This document shows positions 49,862 through 60,814 of a stretch of 64,000 bases of DNA, one piece after another. Every line of letters begins with the position of its first letter. Position 1 is the stretch's first letter. The DNA comes from Panagrolaimus kolymaensis (Eukaryota; Nematoda; Chromadorea; Rhabditida; Panagrolaimidae): NCBI GenBank assembly GCA_028622995.1, contig JAJQJQ010000073.1, positions 558,001 through 622,000 on the forward strand, in the 5' to 3' direction. Both the position numbers and the translations under genes were made by a program. The notes beneath the pieces are model-generated. The model had not been told where the DNA came from. It did not search any database and saw only the letters and a list, made by a program, of their open reading frames with translations.

Positions 49862-51317
49862 ACAACAAAAAAAAATGAGCTTCGAAAAAAAATAAGCAAA
49901 GGGTTTTATTTATTTATGTGTGTGTAAATTTTTTTTTAAAAAGATAATTTGTAATATTTAATTTAAGAAAATAAACTTTTATAAAAAACGTTCAAAAGTA
50001 TTATATGTAAAATAACTTTTTTTGCAGTAAACAAAACAGTCGTCTGATTTTTTTATTTATCTCTTTTGGATTCATCCATCAAAAAAATACATAACGGATA
50101 AAGCATTTATGACGGTGATTAGTTACTAAAATATGGCAAAACTTTTGTCTTGAATGCTTTGCTGAAGTATGTTTTTCGCTATCCCGTAAATGCTGCCGTA
50201 TCGTTTTTGTTTGAAGAAAAAAGTGGCATTTTTTTATTATTATGGTCAAATGAAGAAGTGTCATGAAGCTATGGTATTATTTTTGTTTTAGAGCCAAGGA
50301 AAAGGTAAACGAAAACAGATCAGGCAAAGATTTTTTAAAATCTATTTTTTTGTTGTTGCTTTTGTGGCACCCAACCATAAACATCCGCCTTAATTTTCTT
50401 CGATTGTTTTTTTTGGATCATTTTTTTTCTCATTCATTCAAAAACTATATTTTTTAGAAGACATGTTGTTCTCCTTTTTTGAATATTTAATTAAAGTTTT
50501 TTTTCGTTTTTTATGACAAAAATATTTTTGGGGAAATATTATTAATAGAAACAGATGAACTAAAATGTAAAAATAGCAGATAACAACCAAGAGTCCAACA
50601 GTGAGATTAGTTTCTTTACGAGGATCTATCTGAATTCCATATATCAAAACAAGAAGAATTCTTAAATTTTGATGGAAGTCACTTATAAATTGGAAGTGAA
50701 GAAGGGAAATTAAGAATCAAATTTAATTTTTGTTTCATATTCTTCTTTCAAAGACTACAAAGTTTTTTTTTTGAATATTAATTATTTTTTTAAAACTATT
50801 TTAAATTTTTGTAATGAATGATGAAATTGTAAAAATGTTTAATTAAACGTTTTACAAAAAAAGTACAGCTTTTAAATTTTTTTTGTTTATTACGTTGTTC
50901 AAACTATTTATTCTATCTATTTTGTGACTCGAATCTCTAATAAATTTTAAAAACATATCTATGTATCTTTTATTTTTTATGCTTTTACTTTGTGTTCACT
51001 GATTCATTTATTTTTCTCTTCTTCAATTTTGTGACAACCTGAATTCAAAATAAGTGCTAGAACGCTTTTTTTGTGTGTCCCATTCTTTTCTTTTCGTTTA
51101 ATCAAAAAATGAATGCAATCCTCTTCCATCCAAACTAAACTATAGTTTTTGGACTAAAAACTACAATAAATGTTTATGCACCCCAGCAGAAATAAAAGAA
51201 AAAAGAAAGAAAGGAAAAAAAGTCATCATTTAATTTGTGATTTTAAGAATCGTTTAAATAGACGCTTTCTAATTCAATCAAATTGAATAATTTTCTTTCA
51301 TTTTTTTATTGAGAAAA
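49862..51317. other. gene-free interval
   Basis: 3' flank of the kinase fragment and promoter side of the oxidoreductase. Only low-complexity frames are seen; no repeat with target duplications. Confidence 0.5.
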
Positions 51318-53462
51318 ATGGTAAAAAGAATTCCTGTTGAGCATCCAGGAGATGCAACAATTCTCGGTCAAGAACTAATATTTCCAACTTCAAAAAGAAT
51401 AATCAAAAATCGATTTTTAAAATCTGCTTTATCTGAATATATTGCACCATGGAATCCAGCCAATCCCGAAATAACTGGAATGGCATCCGATGTTCATGTA
51501 AATATGTACGAAAAATGGTCAGCTGGTGGATTTGGGGTAAGCTTTTTACAATGAGATTAAATAACTTTAAATAAAATTTTTGAGGTGAAAAAAATTTGCA
51601 TGTTATTTTTCCAAAAAAAAAGAATTCAGAAATTTTATACAAATTTATTTTTATTAGGTTGTTATAACTGGAAATGTTGTGGTTGATCAAAACCACGCTG
51701 AATCCCCTGGCAACACTATCATTTCTAAAGAACTTGATTCTCCAGCACGTCGAGAAATTTGGAGTAAAATTGCAAGCCATTCTAAAAAGCATGGTGCCTT
51801 AATTATTGCTCAACTTAGTAATGCTGGTCGACAAACTTCCATGGCGGTGAATCCCCATCCTTTTTCATCTTCAGATATAAGTTTAAAATATGATTCAGCT
51901 GGACGAGAATATGGTAATTCAATAGCTTTGACCATCGAACAAGTTCAAACTGAAGTGGTTGATAAATTTGTCTATACTGCAAAATTTTTATACGAATGTG
52001 GTTTTGATGGAATTCAAATTCATGGAGCTCATGGATATTTAATTGCTCAATTTCTTTCACGAACCACAAATAAACGAACGGATAAATATGGAGGTTCACC
52101 ACAAAATCGAGCCAGAATTGTTTTGGATATTTATAATGCAATTCGAAATGAAATCCCAGCATCCACGGGATTTGTTATTGGAATTAAATTAAATTCCGTG
52201 GAATTCCAACGCGAAGGGTTAACCAATGATGAAGCAATTCAAATTGCTGAAGAAATTGATGTAAGTTAATTTAATTAAAAGCAACCTTTCTTTAAAAAGG
52301 ATTTTAATGTTTTTGATCTAAATTTTTTTTATAAAAATGCTCTTTTTTTTTATCTTTTTTATTTTGGTTTTTAAAAAACTTCAAAAAGGTATGGTGAAAA
52401 TTAAAAAAAGCTTGGAGCACTCGAGATTCCCAGGAGGTCTCCCATCCAAGTACTAATCGAGCCCAGCAGTGCTTAACTTGCCAGATCGGACGGGATGGCG
52501 TGCTTTCACTGCGGTATGACCCCAAGCGAATGACTCACTTTTTGTGTTGCTCATATACCAAATGATGAACACCAAATAAGGAAAAAAAAATGAATGCAAA
52601 CAAAAAAAGAAACGAAACAAAAAAGTGCAAATTTTTTTTGTTACACAAAAAATAACTTTTTTGAAATAATAAATTTGTAAGCAACTAAATTTTTTTAAAA
52701 TCTTTCCAATAATTTCAAAATTATTATTAAAACATTTAATTTTTTCTTTCAGAAAGCTGGCCTTGATTTTATTGAACTTTCTGGAGGAACGTATGAAAAG
52801 AATGCATTTAAAAAGCGAGAATCCACAATAAAACGTGAAGCATTTTTCTTGGATTTTGCACAAAAAATTAAACCCGCTGTTAAAAATGCTATTCTTTATG
52901 TGACTGGTGGATTTCGAACTGTACCAGCTATGGTTCAAGCCATACAAAATAATGAAACCGATGGAATTGGGCTGGGTCGTCCAAGCACTCAAGAATTTGG
53001 TAAATTTATTTTTAAATTATTAGGATTTTTAAATATGGAAATAATTCTTAAGATCTTCCCGCTAAAATTATTGAATGTTCAGTTCAATCTGCAGCATATT
53101 GGCCATTTGGGGATGATTTCCTTTCAGCACTTTTAGCATGCTCATGTCAAATGGCTCAAGCTGGGTTAACTCCATATTCTTCAAAATCTGAAATAAATAA
53201 TGGAATTATGGATTTAACAAATGAAAAAATTATTAGCGAATATAAAAAAGCTCAAAATGATTTCCTTCAAAATATGATAGGAAATATGATGAAAGGAAAA
53301 TTTTATTTTGGCATAGTTCCTTACCATCTTCTCAATAATCAAAAGTTTATAAATGAATTTGAAGTTTCACCCATTTCATGCTCAAGAAAATTATTCTTTT
53401 TAAGTTTTATTTTTTATTTAAAAATACAAAAAGTTTTTAAATTTAATAATCCTGCATTGTAA
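51318..53462 (+). CDS. NADH:flavin oxidoreductase, Old Yellow Enzyme family
   Basis: FMN-dependent ene-reductase-type TIM barrel. Exons: 51318-51536, 51658-52260, 52753-52999 and 53053-53462; 492 residues. Landmarks in order: KNRFLKSALSEY (strand 1), IAQLSNAGRQT, GFDGIQIHGAHGYLIAQFLS with the catalytic-site His, TNKRTDKYGGS, DFIELSGGTYE, and phosphate-binding DGIGLGRPS. The C-terminal ~130 residues, with a hydrophobic end, extend beyond the barrel; the iron-sulfur cluster and second domain of 2,4-dienoyl-CoA reductase are absent, as in the C. elegans OYE-like genes. The last acceptor (TTAAG at 53052) is weak but is the only one that keeps the frame. The 492-bp intron 52261-52752 contains an antisense 5S rRNA gene. 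Confidence 0.93.
52403..52409 (-). terminator. RNA polymerase III terminator of the 5S gene
   Basis: Seven T residues on the transcribed strand directly after the 5S 3' end. Confidence 0.85.
52410..52527 (-). rRNA. 5S ribosomal RNA
   Basis: 118 nt read on the minus strand, starting GCTTGGGGTCATACCGC and ending GAGTGCTCCAAGC, whose ends pair as helix I. Internal promoter elements are intact: AAGTTAAGCACTGC (box A region) and GATGGGAGACCTCCTGGGAAT (box C region, about). CCCGTCCGATCTGGCAAG is conserved. A T-run follows immediately. It is transcribed opposite to the host oxidoreductase, inside its second intron. No SL1 gene is adjacent, unlike the 5S-SL1 repeats of C. elegans. Confidence 0.96.
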
Positions 53463-54584
53463 AATTAATTTTGTTAAGTCTTGAAGTTTTGTTTTCTAAA
53501 TGTTTTATTGTTAAAATATAATTTTGAAATTTTATTAAATTTTTTTGTTTGAATTTGTTAATTTTATTATAAAAATTAGTGGCTTACAACAGTATTCTGG
53601 TTATGTCAGGAGCTAAACAAGTATAGGCCACATCTTTACTATTATCTAACACAACCAACCATTATTATAATAAAAATACATGTTTTTATTTTTCTGACAC
53701 ATTTCTTTATAATATTTTACCTGAATTTTTGAAAAATTAGCTTGAAGAGTTTTTCTCATAAAATCAATAAAGCCATAAAAAATAAAAAATTATTTATAAA
53801 ATATACAAAAAGAAAGAAATTAAAATTTTATAAAAAAGAAATTTTTTTCATTTTAACAAAAAAGTAAAGCAAGGAAAAGAGAATTTTGTTTGTTTTTTTT
53901 TTTGCTTTCATTTCACATTCCGTTGCCATGGGGTTTTTTTTCTTTTCAGAAATATTATTCACATTTTTTATCTAACTCTAGCATCGAGAAAGGTGTTTGT
54001 CGTTACTTTGAAAAATACAATTATAAAACTAAAGGAGGAAGGTCGTTTTTTTATCGCCAAGGATTAATTTTGTTATTTATAAATTTTTTTAAATGTATCG
54101 TCTAATTTATTTATGAAGGGTTTGTCCTCATAAAAAAACACACATTCATTAATTTAAAACATTTTTATTGACCTCAAAATAAAAATGTGGATAGTATAAA
54201 CTCAAAATGATCAATAATTATTTGCAAGTTTTTCTTTAGCAAACTTTTATTGATTAAATTGTCTTCAAATATGGATAAATAGGAAAAATAATGAATGAAA
54301 GTTCATTTTTAGTTTCCAAAAAATATTCAGTCTATTTGCATTTTGGCAAGAATGATTTTTAGTGGGATTTTGTTATTTGCTTTTTGAATATTTTATTTTT
54401 TTCTCCTAAAATATTTTTTTTATTTTTTGTTTTTTAAATCTTAGGATTTCGTTTAATATAATGTTCATCATAAAGTTATTAGACAAGAAGCAATAAACTT
54501 TATAGTTGAAAATTGAGAACATTATGAACAATTTATAGTTTCACATAGCGAAAATAATGAATCATTTGATCATTACATTCAAAG

Positions 54585-54822
54585 CATACATGGGCAAGTG
54601 GGGACGATTCAGACGATTATCGTCTTTTATGTAGGATGTTGCGCAAGGATTTTGGGTTATGTAGCGCAAAATTTGAGAAAATCTAATAGAAAAAAAAATT
54701 CGATGTGGTAATTCCGAAAATTAGTTATATATTTTTTTGAAAAAATCAACAGGGTAAACCCTTTGCTCCTAATTATGAAGCCTAAAATTTCGGAAATTGT
54801 CGTCTGGCCGTGCCCATGTATG
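54585..54822. mobile_element. short hAT-like MITE (238 bp)
   Basis: A perfect 8-bp target duplication ATTCAAAG (54577-54584 and 54823-54830) flanks identical 12-bp termini CATACATGGGCA. Beyond these the arms match only partly (GACGAT/ATCGTC). The terminal CATAC differs from the usual hAT C/TAGNG, so superfamily assignment rests on the 8-bp duplication. Confidence 0.85.
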
Positions 54823-55394
54823 ATTCAAAGACAAAGAAAACTTGGTGCATATGGAAACCATATAGAATTAAGTGCAATAGCAACTCTATATATAACAAAT
54901 ATTGAAATTTACTATTTTGACTTTTAATTCCTTTTGGTATTTTCGTCGGTTGATTAATTAATGAGGATAACGCTTTGAAAAAGAGTCAGTTGCAAGTTTT
55001 CTTACTACTACTCAAAAATTGGATAAAACTTTTCTTTTGTGTGAGTAAATTATTTTTAGAGTATTTTATAAAAATTTTAAAGCATGAAACCCTTCAGTTT
55101 GATAGTAAACGCTCATCATCAAAGCGCAAGTATTAAAGCAAAAAATAAAAAAGATAAAAGAGAAACTCCAAAACGAATGTAAATAAAATGGTAACAGGAT
55201 TTTTTTGTTGAAATTTGTGTAAACCGAAATGAGGGGGCATATTTTGAAACAGTATTAATTTATTATTGCAGTTTCAGTTTTAAAAAAAGTCAGCCTTCAG
55301 ACGTTGCAATTTTTATCATATTTTTGGTAATTCTGAATTGAAAATTTTACAGGTAAACAATTTTTTTTTCAGAACTACATAAATTTCAATCATT

Positions 55395-55450
55395 TCGGCT
55401 GGGATTCGAACTTTGGCTCCTGTTTTGTAAAACCACTGAGCCATCGTCAC
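55395..55450 (-). pseudogene. tRNA-derived fragment lacking the anticodon arm
   Basis: On the minus strand, GTGACGATGGCTCAGTGG (5' stem plus A-box) leads to a D-arm-like GCTC...GAGC pair and then directly to a good B-box GTTCGAATCCC. The A- to B-box distance is about 32 instead of ~44 bases, so the anticodon arm is missing. No usable acceptor stem closes it. Confidence 0.5.
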
Positions 55451-56329
55451 ACAAAACTGTAATTTCTAATTTCATTGAAAAGCTAAATGTTTTCGTGTTG
55501 TGATCCAAATAAAATAATTTTTTACAAAATTTAGCTGTCATCATCCAAATGTTTTATTAAATTCATTCAGTTCCTTTATTATTAATTCAATTTTATAATT
55601 CAATAAAAAGCATTATAACCGGAATAGGTTGTGCATAAATTGTTTGTGAAATGGAGAAAAAAAAAATCTTAAAGTTGTCAAGAAAATTTATTAATACAAA
55701 TAATAATAACAAAGCCAAATTGTAATTCACCTAGAAAAATAAGTCACATGGTTGCAATAACAATAATGAATGAAGAGCTTGATTAATAGCTTTTTGTTCG
55801 GCTGTTTTTTTAGTTTCTTTAAAGTGTTGGAAATTAAAAAAATTTTTTAAGATTCATGAAATCAAATACTAATATGACGCAAAATGTTCAAGCAGTTGAA
55901 AACAAAAAAAACGTGATAGGAAAAACGAGAAAAGATTAAAGAGAAGAAGAAGGCGTCTTTGATGATGACGATGAATGCTTCTTTGCACTTATTCAAAAGA
56001 AAAATTAATGTTTTTCAATCAAAAAACCATTTTGTCAACGACCTTTTTATTTATTTATTATTTATGAATAAAGGAAGCTAATTTATGTCCTCTTCAAAAT
56101 AGTACAAACTTGTTGGTGCTATTTTATTATATTAAGTAAAAAACCAAAAAATAAAATTTATTCTTTTCGAGGAATTACTTTTTTCGGAAGCGAAATAAAA
56201 ATTTATTTTTATTATATGTATGTGTATGTTCGTTATCAAAAAAATACATAAATTATTTTAAATGATAATAATAAATTTACTTTATGTAGTTTTAACATTT
56301 TCATTTTTTTTTTGACAAAAAAATTAAAG

Positions 56330-58174
56330 TTAAACAAGGCATGATTTTTTTGGAGGGAATGTTGTCGTCACGCGAGTTGTTGTTGTGGAAGCTTTTGTTG
56401 ATGTTGTTGTTTTGGGTTTTGGTTTTTCTGTCGTCTTTTTTGGAATTACGGTGGTTGTCGTTGGCTTTTTAGTAATAACTTTTTTAGTTGTTGTTGTAAC
56501 TTTCCGAGTCGTTGTCGTTTTAGGTAATGGCTTTTTAGTGGTAGGTTTTTTAGTCGTCGTTGTTGTTGTAATTGGTCGAGGTTTTCCAATACCCATAGCA
56601 GGCATTTTACATACAACATTTGTTAATCTTCCATTATTAACATCATGCCAGGTTTTAAGATATCCATTTCCTTCTTAAAAACATATTTTTTATTTCATTT
56701 ATTTTTTTAAAATTCCCTTTAAAAATCATACCTTTCGTCATAGCATATTTAACCACGCGTTCAGTAAAAGTTTTACCCTGAAATCCATTGGGTTCTTGTA
56801 AAGGCCCATAAGAAGTATGCCACCAAACACCCCATTTAGCGTAATCAATTTTTGAACCATCTCGATTAATAAAATTTTTTACATCCCATTCTTTATTTAA
56901 TGGAATATATATTCCAAGACCCAAGCCATCTTTCATAGCGGTTGGGGCAAAAGGCTTAGTTGCTAAAAAAATACACATATATAAATTCATATAAATATTT
57001 TAATATACCATTAAAAAAAAAAAGGTAAATTTAAAAATTTTATGTTTGAAAAATCTTTTTTCCACTTACACAAAAATTCATTTTCTTCTTCACAATGAAT
57101 GGAAGCTGGAAAAGATCTTTTATCAATTCCTTCACAAAAATTATCATCTATCATTCGAACTCTCTAAAATTAAAAAAAAATAGTGAAAATTGTTTTTATG
57201 ATTAAAAATGGCGTGATTTCTGGCTTGATTTAAAAAAGAAACAGGTCTGGTCCTTAAATAAAAAAAACTTTTTATTTTTGTTCTAAAAAAAGCTGCTGAC
57301 TTGAGCATAATAAATCTGCGATAATTTAAAAAAAAATTAATTCTAAAATTTTTTACCTTATCTTTAGGAACTTGAACAATTCTGTAACAATTATGGTTTC
57401 CACATGTAGCACCCATAATCCATCCATTTGGACATGAATATGAATTATAAACATATTGGATTTTATTAGACAAATTATTAGGTTGAAATTGAGCTGTAGT
57501 CTTGCATAATAAATGCGTGGATTTTGAAGCCACAACATTCATCCAAATATTTTTATCTACAAAAAAAATTTTCTGTCACAAAATTTTATTTTTTTCTAAC
57601 TTTTTATTCTTTTATACGCTACTAACCGACCAACATTCGATTGAGGAGTAGTTGAACCCCATTTTGAATATACAATTTTTGAGCCATCACGATTAATAAA
57701 ATTTGTTGGATTTAAAGGTTTATTTATTGGAATATATAATCCTAAAACCAAACCAGTAATGGAAGCAAGTCGAGCATAGTTTGGTAGAGAAGCTTAAAAA
57801 AATAAGTTATGCAAATTTTTTAGTTATGAAATTATGTTTATAATACCCAAAAATTCATTTTCTTCTTCACTTTTAATAACAGCTGGAAAAGCAGTTTTTT
57901 CAAAATCGGCACAAAAATTTTCATCAACCATTCGATCTCTCTAAAAAAAAGCTAACGACTTTTATTTAATTAAAATACTTGGATTAATGATGCTTACTTT
58001 TGCGTCAGGAACTGAAACAATTCGATAACAATAATGCGCATTATTAACATAACCTAAATCAAATCCAGGGGGACAATGATAATGTTCCAAATCTTTTTTA
58101 GCAATAGCATGGCTAGAATTTAAACACAACAAAAACACAAATATTCCAAAAATGAAAAAACCTTTTTTCTCCAT
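56330..58174 (-). CDS. secreted protein with two C-type-lectin-like domains and a mucin-like tail
   Basis: Exons: 58174-57998, 57940-57847, 57792-57631, 57556-57357, 57163-57070, 56962-56732 and 56673-56330; 433 residues. A signal peptide (basic start, hydrophobic core, cut near SSHA) is followed by two CTLD-like units. Each opens with CP.G(F/W) and CYRIV.VP..K, continues with R.RM.D.NFC and EEENEFL, and has an INRDGSKI.Y.KWG segment in place of a canonical WND. Each closes with W..V...LLC/VVCK. The Ca2+ sugar-binding EPN/QPD motif is not evident, so carbohydrate binding is doubtful. The last ~80 residues are Thr/Lys/Pro repeats, expected to be O-glycosylated. Worm CLEC proteins of this sort are secreted by gut or hypodermis and often respond to pathogens (family knowledge). 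The exon phases repeat between the units. Confidence 0.88.
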
Positions 58175-58860
58175 TAGACTTGCTTTTGCAAAAAAAGGAA
58201 AAAAACTTAAAATGATTATTTTCTGTTTTCAAATGTTGTTTCAATGTTTTATTTTAAAACATAAAAAAATTCTCATAGATAAATTTTTATAATTTTAGTA
58301 ATGAAAGGCGGCACGGATTATCAAAGAATGTGAAAAAAAAAGAATAATAAAAAGCTAGCTGCAAGGAAGAAAGGAATGTGGCACTTCTTGCGATGCGCAT
58401 TGCGCACCTCCTTTTATTTTTTCATTTTTTCATTATTATTTTTTTATAATCCTTTATATATTTGCTTTCTTAAATATTACAAAAATTGCAACAAAAAAAA
58501 GAAGATAAAAATAAAGGCTAAATAAAAACTAAAATAAAAGTCGTCGAAAATGTGATCAAAAAGTGTGAAAGAAAAAAAAACACTTTTATAATCATAGAAA
58601 TACGCCTTAGTGTCTGCCAGTCTGGTGATGAGTAATGCATCGTCGCTTTTAAAGCCTTTTTTTCCAATATTTAGCAGTGGCCGGCGCGCAAAAAAATAGA
58701 CAAAGAAAATTCAAAAAAATGAAAGATGAAAAAATTGAACTAGCAATAATTTTTTGTTTATTCATTCAAAGTTTTCCCTTTTTTTTTGTGAGACCCATTG
58801 CATTTCTCTTCTTCTTTTTTTTGAATATTTTAGAAGATACTTTATTTTTTTATTTTTTTT
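58175..58860. other. divergent interval upstream of the lectin-like gene
   Basis: It contains a palindromic GC-rich patch (GCGATGCGCATTGCGC) near 58390, about 215 bp upstream of the lectin-like start, possibly promoter. No convincing exon for the N-terminus of the adjacent BTB fragment is found here. Confidence 0.45.
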
Positions 58861-59465
58861 AAGTCTTCAACTTCGATCGATAGGATCAAAACATTTTCAT
58901 ACTATAACTTCAAGTCTTTCCTTACCTGCATGTATACCGGTAAATTCACATTCACACCAACTAATGTTGCGGCGATGATCGACATGGCTGAATTTTACAT
59001 GTTTCAAATTTTGAAACAAGAAGCCAATAAGTATTTAATGACATTGAAATGCGACCTTCAAACTGCACTTGATATGTTTGGAGTCGCAAAAAGATATGAT
59101 TTGGGTGAATCGAAGCAACGTCTGTATTTGTTTATTCAAGATTATATTGAAAAAATACTCAAGTTTGACCACAGAATCCCGATCGATGACATCATTGCTT
59201 TGATGAAGTTAGAAACATCAGATAAAATTTTCATAGCTGTAAGCAAACTTAAAAATATTTATAAAATATATGAAAGAATAACTTTCAGATTTATAACTGG
59301 TTCACTCTTCGATGGTATCAGGAATTGTTATTGCCTGAAATTGACGAGGTTCATGAGAAAATGAAAAATGATTTTGCTCAAATTATTCCACATCTAAAAC
59401 TCACCGATTTCAGTAGTTCGTTCTTCAACAAACTTATGAGTATGATACATTACTTTCGTTTTTAA
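58861..59465 (+). CDS. BTB/BACK-domain protein, N-terminally truncated
   Basis: Two exons, 58861-59238 and 59289-59465, in phase 0, with stop TAA at 59463. The sequence begins in the last third of a BTB fold (FLTCMYTGKFTFTPTNVAAM, then IDMAEFYMFQILKQEANKYL) and continues into a BACK-like helical region (CDLQTALDMFGVAKRYDL). The first ~60 residues of the BTB domain, including the dimer interface, are missing. The frame is open back to a TTTTTTAAG at 58861, which might be a splice acceptor, but upstream sequence has no matching exon. It is either a partial duplicate or a gene with an unseen first exon. MATH-BTB genes are expanded in nematodes as CUL3 adaptors; no MATH domain is visible. Confidence 0.65.
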
Positions 59466-60115
59466 ATCTCAATGGCTTAACTCATAAATGATTTAGAAAA
59501 ATCGTAAACAGATAGTTTTCTTTTGTATTTATTCGTCCATAAATGAAAGAACAAAAAATGATAAACATTTTTGAAAGAAATAATCTTTATTTTAAACAAC
59601 CTTTTTTCTTTATTTGATCGTCAACTAAATTCCCCAAGCTTTCATTCTTGATTTTAACTAAAAAATATGTACAATTTATTATTAGAACTTCAAATAAAAT
59701 TTTGCCATAAAGAAATATTCATTACTTCCTTTGAATTTCGCTAGTTAAATATTTCCTTCCACCTGATCTTGAATATTTTCCTCCACCTTAACTTAGATAC
59801 CTTTCTCCATCCATACATACTTGAAATACTTCTTTTACCATCTTTGACTATCTTTGTTTCGGTTATGTTTCTCAAAAAATTTTATTTGTGTATGCGGTTT
59901 GATCTGCCAACCGTATGGAAGGCGGTCTGCCGCGGCGTTATACTGATTTTTGGTTCTCCATTACGGGAACGTCCATACATAAATCTCAAACTGGGATAAG
60001 CTAACCGAATAATAAGATAGTTGAAGCAATGAAAGGATTTGATTGCATTCACTCCACCCGATCCTGAATCCACTTCTCAATCGTTATTATCCCAGATTTC
60101 AAAGTTTCCAAATGA
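59466..60115. other. interval with GC-richer, coding-like patches
   Basis: From about 59860 to 60115 the sequence is less AT-rich and has overlapping open stretches on both strands, none with homology. A 22-mer resembling spliced-leader sequence lies at 59985-60006 (minus) but lacks the donor GT. Confidence 0.4.
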
Positions 60116-60730
60116 TCAGAGATTCGTTGCGGCATCATCCTCACAAAGATCCACCTTATATCAGCTGAACATAACCAAAAGTTTTTAACAAATTGTTATC
60201 CTCCAAAAGGGAAAAGCGAAGGGATGTGTAGCGAAATCGAGTGGCTTTCAACAAAAAGGTGTACTTTTAAAAATGAAAAAATAAGAAGTATTTTTTATAA
60301 TAAAAGTTTGCTTGAGCCACACATTCTAATTTTTTTTCGTTTAACAACTTCCTTTAACATCGAGGATTATTCTATAACACATTTCATTTTCACCAATATA
60401 AAAAAACGATTAGAAAAATCAAAGCAATCCGAGTTCAAGAAAAATAATAACGACATCCTTGAGTATATCACAATGTGAAAGCTTCCAAAGTTATTGCTGA
60501 TTAGAAAACTCAAACTTTGGACTAAAAAAATAATATCCTTTCCGTTAAAAAACACTATTACAAAGTTTGAAATTCTTAAGCATCAACATCGTTATAACAA
60601 ATCCTCACAATTTCCATATCCAATAAAAAAAATTCACTTTTTTGTGTATTTGCATATCGTAGAAAAATCGAGAAAAGCGAGTTATGAAAATTTTATTAAA
60701 AACCTAACAAACAATATTATTACAATCTAA
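60116..60730 (+). pseudogene. unassigned open frame with one in-frame TGA
   Basis: One reading frame stays open for ~205 codons except for a single TGA at 60476-60478. In such AT-rich DNA a random frame of this length with one stop is unlikely. The translation is not low complexity (it includes CYPPKGKSEG and EIEWLSTKRCTF) but matches no family I know. The first ATG is at 60224. It may be a decayed transposon protein or a recently disabled gene; an intron removing the stop is not obvious. Confidence 0.35.
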
Positions 60731-60814
60731 ACAACGGAAAATACATTTTTACAACGCAGAAAATAATAAACAATAATAATAATTTAGAACAATGAATGAT
60801 TGATTTGCTTCTTC

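Larger units (their letters stand above)
53463..56329. other. intergenic interval with MITE and tRNA-like relic
   Basis: No supported coding sequence. It contains the 238-bp element at 54585-54822 and a tRNA-derived fragment at 55395-55450. The rest is AT-rich with short frames. Confidence 0.55.

Noticed and set aside
56385..56678. Plus-strand Val-rich frame
   Set aside because: Antisense of the Thr-rich tail of the lectin-like gene.
59985..60006. 22-mer on the minus strand beginning GGTTAG and ending CAGTTTGAG, resembling a spliced leader
   Set aside because: It is followed by ATTTATG instead of a GT donor, and no clear Sm site with SL RNA folding follows.
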